Positions 60,545 to 64,000 of a stretch of DNA of 64,000 nt are shown here, one piece after another. The stretch covers positions 1 through 64,000 of the forward strand of contig CAJYKV010000022.1 of assembly GCA_913774955.1 (NCBI GenBank). Direction: 5' to 3'. The notes under the pieces are model-generated. The model worked only from the letters and a program-made list of their open reading frames with translations, made no database searches and was not told the DNA's origin. Numbering within the stretch: the first letter of the stretch is position 1; each line of letters begins with the position of its first letter. The stretch is from an uncultured Acidovorax sp. (GTDB taxonomy: Bacteria > Pseudomonadota > Gammaproteobacteria > Burkholderiales > Burkholderiaceae_C). The position numbers were made by a program, and so were the translations under genes.

Positions 60545-63139
60545 CTACTTCTGCGGCGGCAGGGCGTAGGCGCGCACGCTGTCGCCGGGCTTGGTGCCCG
60601 TGGAGCCATGCCCGCCGGCCACGACGACCACGTACTGCCGGCCGTCCTCCCCGGTGTAGCTCATGGGCGTGGCCTGTCCGCCCGCGGGCAGGCGGTCCTG
60701 CCAGAGGATGCGGCCATCGGCGAGGTCGTAGGCCCGCACGTAGTTGTCCAGCGCGCCCGAATAGAACGCGACGCCGCCGCCGGTGAGCACCGGGCCGCCG
60801 ATGCCGGGCACGCCCATGCGGAAGGGCAGCGGCAGCGGCGAGAGATCGCGCACGGTGCCGTTGCGGTGCTTCCACGCCACCTCGCCGGTGCGCAGGTCCA
60901 CGCCCGCCACGTAGCCCCACGGCGGCGCCTGGCAGGGCAGGCCCACGGGCGACACGAAGGGCTTCATCGACGCGGCGAAGGGCGCGCCGAAGTTCTCGTT
61001 CAGCGCCGGCAGGCTGCCCTTGGGCGGGCCGCCTTCCTGGACCAGCAGGCTGGTGTCGTCCTTGCGCGGCACGAGCTTGGAGACGAACGCGAGGTAGGTC
61101 GGCGTGGTGAAGGCCACCTGCCGCTGCGGATCGACGGCGATCCCGCCCCAGTTGAAGACACCGAAGTTGCCCGGATAGATGATGCTGCCCTGCTCCGACG
61201 GCGGCGTGAAGCGGCCCTCGTAGCGCAGGCGGTGGAAGGCGATCCGGCAGGCGAGCTGGTCGAACATCGTGCCGCCCCACATGTCGCGCTCGGTGAGCGG
61301 CGGCGGGTCGAACGACAGGGCCGACTTCGGCTGCGTGGGCGCCGTGCGGTCGCCCTGGGCGGCGCCCTGCGGCGCGGGATGCTCCGTCACCGGCAGGATC
61401 GGCGTGCCGGTGCGCCGGTCGAGCACGAACAGCTCGCCCTGCTTGGTGGGTTGCACCAGCGCGGGCACGGTCTGCCCGCCCACCTGCAGGTCGATCAGCG
61501 TCGGCTGCGAGGGCACGTCGTAGTCCCAGAGGTCGTGGTGCACGGTCTGGAAGTTCCAGCGCACCTTGCCGCTGTCCAGGTCCAGCGCGACGACGGAAGA
61601 GGAATACTTCTCCACCGCCGGGCTGCGGTTGCCGCCCCACTGGTCGGGCGGCTGGTTGCCCATGGGCACGTAGACCATGCCGAGCGCTTCGTCCACGCTG
61701 GAGATCGACCAGCTGTTGGGCGAGTTGGGCGTGTACGTGCGGCCGGGCGGCAGCGGTGCGGTGTCGTCGGGATTGCCGGAATCCCAGTTCCAGACGAGCG
61801 CGCCGGTGTCGATGTCGAACGCGCGGATCACGCCCGACTGCTCCTTGACGGAAGCGTTGTCCAGCACCGTGCCGCCGACGATCACGAAGCGCTGCGTAAC
61901 CACCACGGGCGAGGTGGAGTAGTAGGCGCCGGGGCGCAGGTTGGGCATGCGCTGCCAGAGGTCGATCTGGCCGGTGCCGCCGCCGAAGTTGGTGCACACG
62001 GCGCCGCTTTCGGGATTGAGCGCGATCACCCGGCCGTCGGCCGTGGGCATGAAGAGCTTGGCGCGGCAGGCCGCGTCGGTCGGGCCCTGCTTCGAGGCGA
62101 TGGGCGGCTGCCGCTGGTCGGCGGCCGTCGCGGCGGGCGCTTCGGGGCGCGTGGTCGTCGGCGAGGAATGGGCTGCCGGCTCGGCGCGGTCGCCGCCGGT
62201 GGCCGCATCGGCGATGGAGCGGAGCGCGGCGGGCGAGGCGTCGGCGACCGGGTCGCGCGGCGGCTGGTAGGAGAGGCCCCGGCAGGTCAGATGCTGCAGC
62301 GCGAGCTTGTTCTCGATCTGCGGGTCGTAGCGCCAGAGCTGCTTGCCCGTGGTGGCGTCGAGCGCGATCACCGACTGGTGCGGCGTGCACAGGAACAGGC
62401 GGTTGCCGATCTTCAGCGGCGTGACCTCGTAGGTGGTCTCTTCCGGATCGCCCGGCTTGCCGCGCACGTCGCCGGTGCGGAACTCCCAGGCCATCTTCAA
62501 CTGGGAGGCGTTGTCGGGGGTGATCTGCGCGAGCGGCGAGAAGCGCTGGCCATAGCCGGTGCGGCCGTAGGCATGCCATTCGCCGTCCGGCAGGCTGGGG
62601 GCCGCCTGTGCGGGGCCGGCTGCCGGCTCGCCCGCCAGTTTGCCGGCCAGCTCGTGCGGCGCCGTGAACCACGACGCCACCGCGAGCACGGCCGACAGCG
62701 CCAGCACCACGCCGAGGGCCAGCCGCGGCATGCGCACCGCCGAAACCCGGGCGGCGGCCGCATCCGCTGCGGTGCGTGTAGCCGGAGCCGAGGCCGGGGC
62801 CGAAGCGGGGACGGGGCCGCGCAGCAGCGAGCGCCGCATCCATGGCGTCACCAGCCAGAGGCCGAGCAGGAAGAGGATGTCCAGGCGCGCGGCCAGCGGC
62901 CACCAGTCCACGCCGACCTCCCACACCGCCCAGGCCGCGGATCCCAGCAGCAGTGCCGCATACACCCACAGCGCCGCGGCGGAGCGGCGCGCGAGCAGCA
63001 CGCCGGTGGCCAGGAGCGCCAGCCCGGCGATGACGTAATAGGGGCTGCCGCCCAGGGAAACGAGCCATCCGCCCGCCCCTGCGACGGCAACGCCCACGAT
63101 GCCGACAAGAATGCCGGTGATGCGTGCGAGGCCTGCCAT
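60545..63139 (-). CDS. gcd: Membrane-bound PQQ-dependent glucose dehydrogenase
   Basis: 864 aa, somewhat longer than the usual 800. Five membrane helices occupy the first 150 residues; the remainder is an eight-bladed propeller with W-motifs (for example LRTGEVAWKHRNGT, LDSGKVRWNFQTVHHDLWDYDVPSQPTLIDL) that binds PQQ and oxidises glucose to gluconolactone in the periplasm, passing electrons to ubiquinone. A low-complexity insertion of about 50 residues (near 310-360, Ala/Ser/Thr/Pro-rich) interrupts the propeller. Start ATG 63139 has AAGGA at good spacing; upstream in-frame ATGs at 63160 and 63175 are less likely. Confidence 0.95.
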   Translation of the reverse strand: MAGLARITGILVGIVGVAVAGAGGWLVSLGGSPYYVIAGLALLATGVLLARRSAAALWVYAALLLGSAAWAVWEVGVDWWPLAARLDILFLLGLWLVTPWMRRSLLRGPVPASAPASAPATRTAADAAAARVSAVRMPRLALGVVLALSAVLAVASWFTAPHELAGKLAGEPAAGPAQAAPSLPDGEWHAYGRTGYGQRFSPLAQITPDNASQLKMAWEFRTGDVRGKPGDPEETTYEVTPLKIGNRLFLCTPHQSVIALDATTGKQLWRYDPQIENKLALQHLTCRGLSYQPPRDPVADASPAALRSIADAATGGDRAEPAAHSSPTTTRPEAPAATAADQRQPPIASKQGPTDAACRAKLFMPTADGRVIALNPESGAVCTNFGGGTGQIDLWQRMPNLRPGAYYSTSPVVVTQRFVIVGGTVLDNASVKEQSGVIRAFDIDTGALVWNWDSGNPDDTAPLPPGRTYTPNSPNSWSISSVDEALGMVYVPMGNQPPDQWGGNRSPAVEKYSSSVVALDLDSGKVRWNFQTVHHDLWDYDVPSQPTLIDLQVGGQTVPALVQPTKQGELFVLDRRTGTPILPVTEHPAPQGAAQGDRTAPTQPKSALSFDPPPLTERDMWGGTMFDQLACRIAFHRLRYEGRFTPPSEQGSIIYPGNFGVFNWGGIAVDPQRQVAFTTPTYLAFVSKLVPRKDDTSLLVQEGGPPKGSLPALNENFGAPFAASMKPFVSPVGLPCQAPPWGYVAGVDLRTGEVAWKHRNGTVRDLSPLPLPFRMGVPGIGGPVLTGGGVAFYSGALDNYVRAYDLADGRILWQDRLPAGGQATPMSYTGEDGRQYVVVVAGGHGSTGTKPGDSVRAYALPPQK

Positions 63140-63319
63140 GTTGTTGTCCTTTCTGCCCATGCCCCAGCCGGCCATCGGCGCGGGGATGCCGCAGGATGGA
63201 AAAGAACCGGCCGAAAGACAAGGAGCCTAGGGGGACGCACCCCGGGGTGGCCGTCGGCACGCCGCCTGCATACCTGTGGGCGGGCGCCTACACACGCTGG
63301 CGTGCAGCCGCGCCCAGGA

Positions 63320-63997
63320 TCAGTTCCCGCCGAATTCCCTGCGCACCCAGTCGTCGATCAGGCCCTTCTCGTAGCGCAGCGGATCGGCCCCGCCGCGTGC
63401 TCCGCGCTCCATGAACGCCGGATCGCTCAGTTCGCGGCGGCCCGACTGCAGCACCGTGCCGTCGGCGGCCAGGCGCTTGAACTCGAGCACGATGCGGGGC
63501 GGATAGATGTCGCGCACCACGCGCACCTGCCCGGCCTGGGAGCCGCGCCCCGGCTCGAAGCCGCCCGCGCGCTGCACGTCCACCACGCGCACTTCGAGCG
63601 TCTGGCCCTCGGGCAGCGCCGCGGCGGCGCGTTCGGAGAGGTGCATGCAGAGCGCGTCCACCCAGGCGCGGCGGGCCCGGTCGGATTCGCGCGGGCCGTT
63701 GCGGGCATCGCTGAAACCGGCCGGATCGGCGGTGGTCACGCTGACGATGCCGGGCGGTGGCGGACCTTTGCGCACGCGCGGCGGCACGGGTGCGCCGCCC
63801 CCCGTCCCCGCGGAGGCGGAGGCGGAGGCGTCCTGCGAGGGTGCGCGGGCGCCGGGCGCTCCGGCGCAGCCGGACAGCACGAGCACGGCGGCCAGCGACA
63901 GCGCGCCGGCGGCCGCAGCCCCGGCAACGGGGCTATGCGGCAAGCGCAGCGTCGGCGCGGAGGGATCGGCGGGCGCAGCAGGGGAAGGATGCGTCAT
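63320..63997 (-). CDS. DUF3016 domain lipoprotein-like protein
   Basis: 225 aa, ATG 63997 at the window edge, so the true start may lie further out. A hydrophobic segment with a lipobox-like LSGC at about residues 40-43 is followed by a Ser/Ala/Pro-rich linker and the DUF3016 domain (residues about 85-225, with SVTTADPAGFSDARNG, LEVRVVDVQRAGGFEP and VRVVRDIYPPRIVLEFKRLAADGTVL). Probably a periplasmic or membrane-anchored protein of unknown function. The unusually long N-terminal region before the hydrophobic segment could mean the true start is at a downstream codon. Confidence 0.8.
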   Translation of the reverse strand: MTHPSPAAPADPSAPTLRLPHSPVAGAAAAGALSLAAVLVLSGCAGAPGARAPSQDASASASAGTGGGAPVPPRVRKGPPPPGIVSVTTADPAGFSDARNGPRESDRARRAWVDALCMHLSERAAAALPEGQTLEVRVVDVQRAGGFEPGRGSQAGQVRVVRDIYPPRIVLEFKRLAADGTVLQSGRRELSDPAFMERGARGGADPLRYEKGLIDDWVRREFGGN

Positions 63998-64000
63998 GGC

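Noticed and set aside
1-64000. tRNA, rRNA, IS elements, integrase or phage genes
   Set aside because: I looked for conserved tRNA arms ending in CCA, transposase motifs and integrase motifs and found none. A tRNA could be missed by eye, but no gap is a convincing candidate.

Overview
The window is chromosomal DNA of a GC-rich betaproteobacterium. Gene content and order (rpe, gph, trpE, lptAB-rpoN, argS-SPOR, a group II Hrp type III secretion cluster with hrpG and hrpX side by side) point to Comamonadaceae, most likely a plant-pathogenic Paracidovorax (formerly Acidovorax) of the avenae/citrulli group. This assignment rests on recognition of protein families and gene order, not on a database search.

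Bases 1-21673 hold most of a hrp/hrc cluster. A plus-strand operon (end of a probable pilin gene, a 66-aa gene, hrpB1, hrpB2, hrcJ, hrpB4, hrcL, hrcN) makes the basal ring, stator and ATPase parts. A minus-strand block (5090-11159) follows: a 595-aa putative effector or translocator with two chaperone-like genes, a 433-aa harpin, then hrcT and hrpB7. In Xanthomonas and Ralstonia hrpB7-hrcT follow hrcN on the same strand, so this block looks like an inversion with accessory genes captured. A second plus-strand operon (hrcU, hrcV, hpaP, hrcQ, hrcR, hrcS, hpaA-like, hpaB) makes the export apparatus, C-ring and exit-control proteins. The regulators hrpG (minus) and hrpX (plus) end the cluster. The secretin (hrcC) and hrcD are not in the window. 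Four HrpX-type PIP boxes (TTCGC-N15-TTCGC or one mismatch), each with a YANNNT -10 element 30-31 bp downstream, lie in front of hrcU, hrpB7-hrcT, the harpin and the chaperone-effector operon.

Bases 21722-33027 are mostly housekeeping: a chorismate mutase overlapping trpE, a chalcone-isomerase-like periplasmic protein, gph, a small secreted protein, rpe, apaG, a SpecificRecomb-family membrane protein, a cation:proton antiporter, a GCS2 carboxylate-amine ligase and an OmpA-type lipoprotein. The hrp cluster begins where trpG/D/C might be expected. At 33115-35727 lies an 870-aa protein with four FHSAR motifs and effector-like composition.

Bases 35857-46429 carry thiL, a DUF4139 protein, pgpA, pncC, a SulP transporter, a SEC-C protein, a kinase-like protein, a type IV AbiE toxin-antitoxin pair whose toxin has a one-base frameshift, and a MurA-like enzyme. 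Two copies of a 114-bp hairpin element with compensatory base changes sit between convergent genes here.

Bases 46647-64000 hold an SbmA/YddA-type ABC transporter, a PIN protein, an RlmL-type methyltransferase, a chemoreceptor, TspO, rpoN-lptB-lptA, a DsbA with a Tat-like signal, a SPOR protein, argS, a PsiF-repeat protein, a DUF2214 protein, a membrane PQQ glucose dehydrogenase and a DUF3016 protein. I saw no rRNA, tRNA, CRISPR array, transposase or phage gene.
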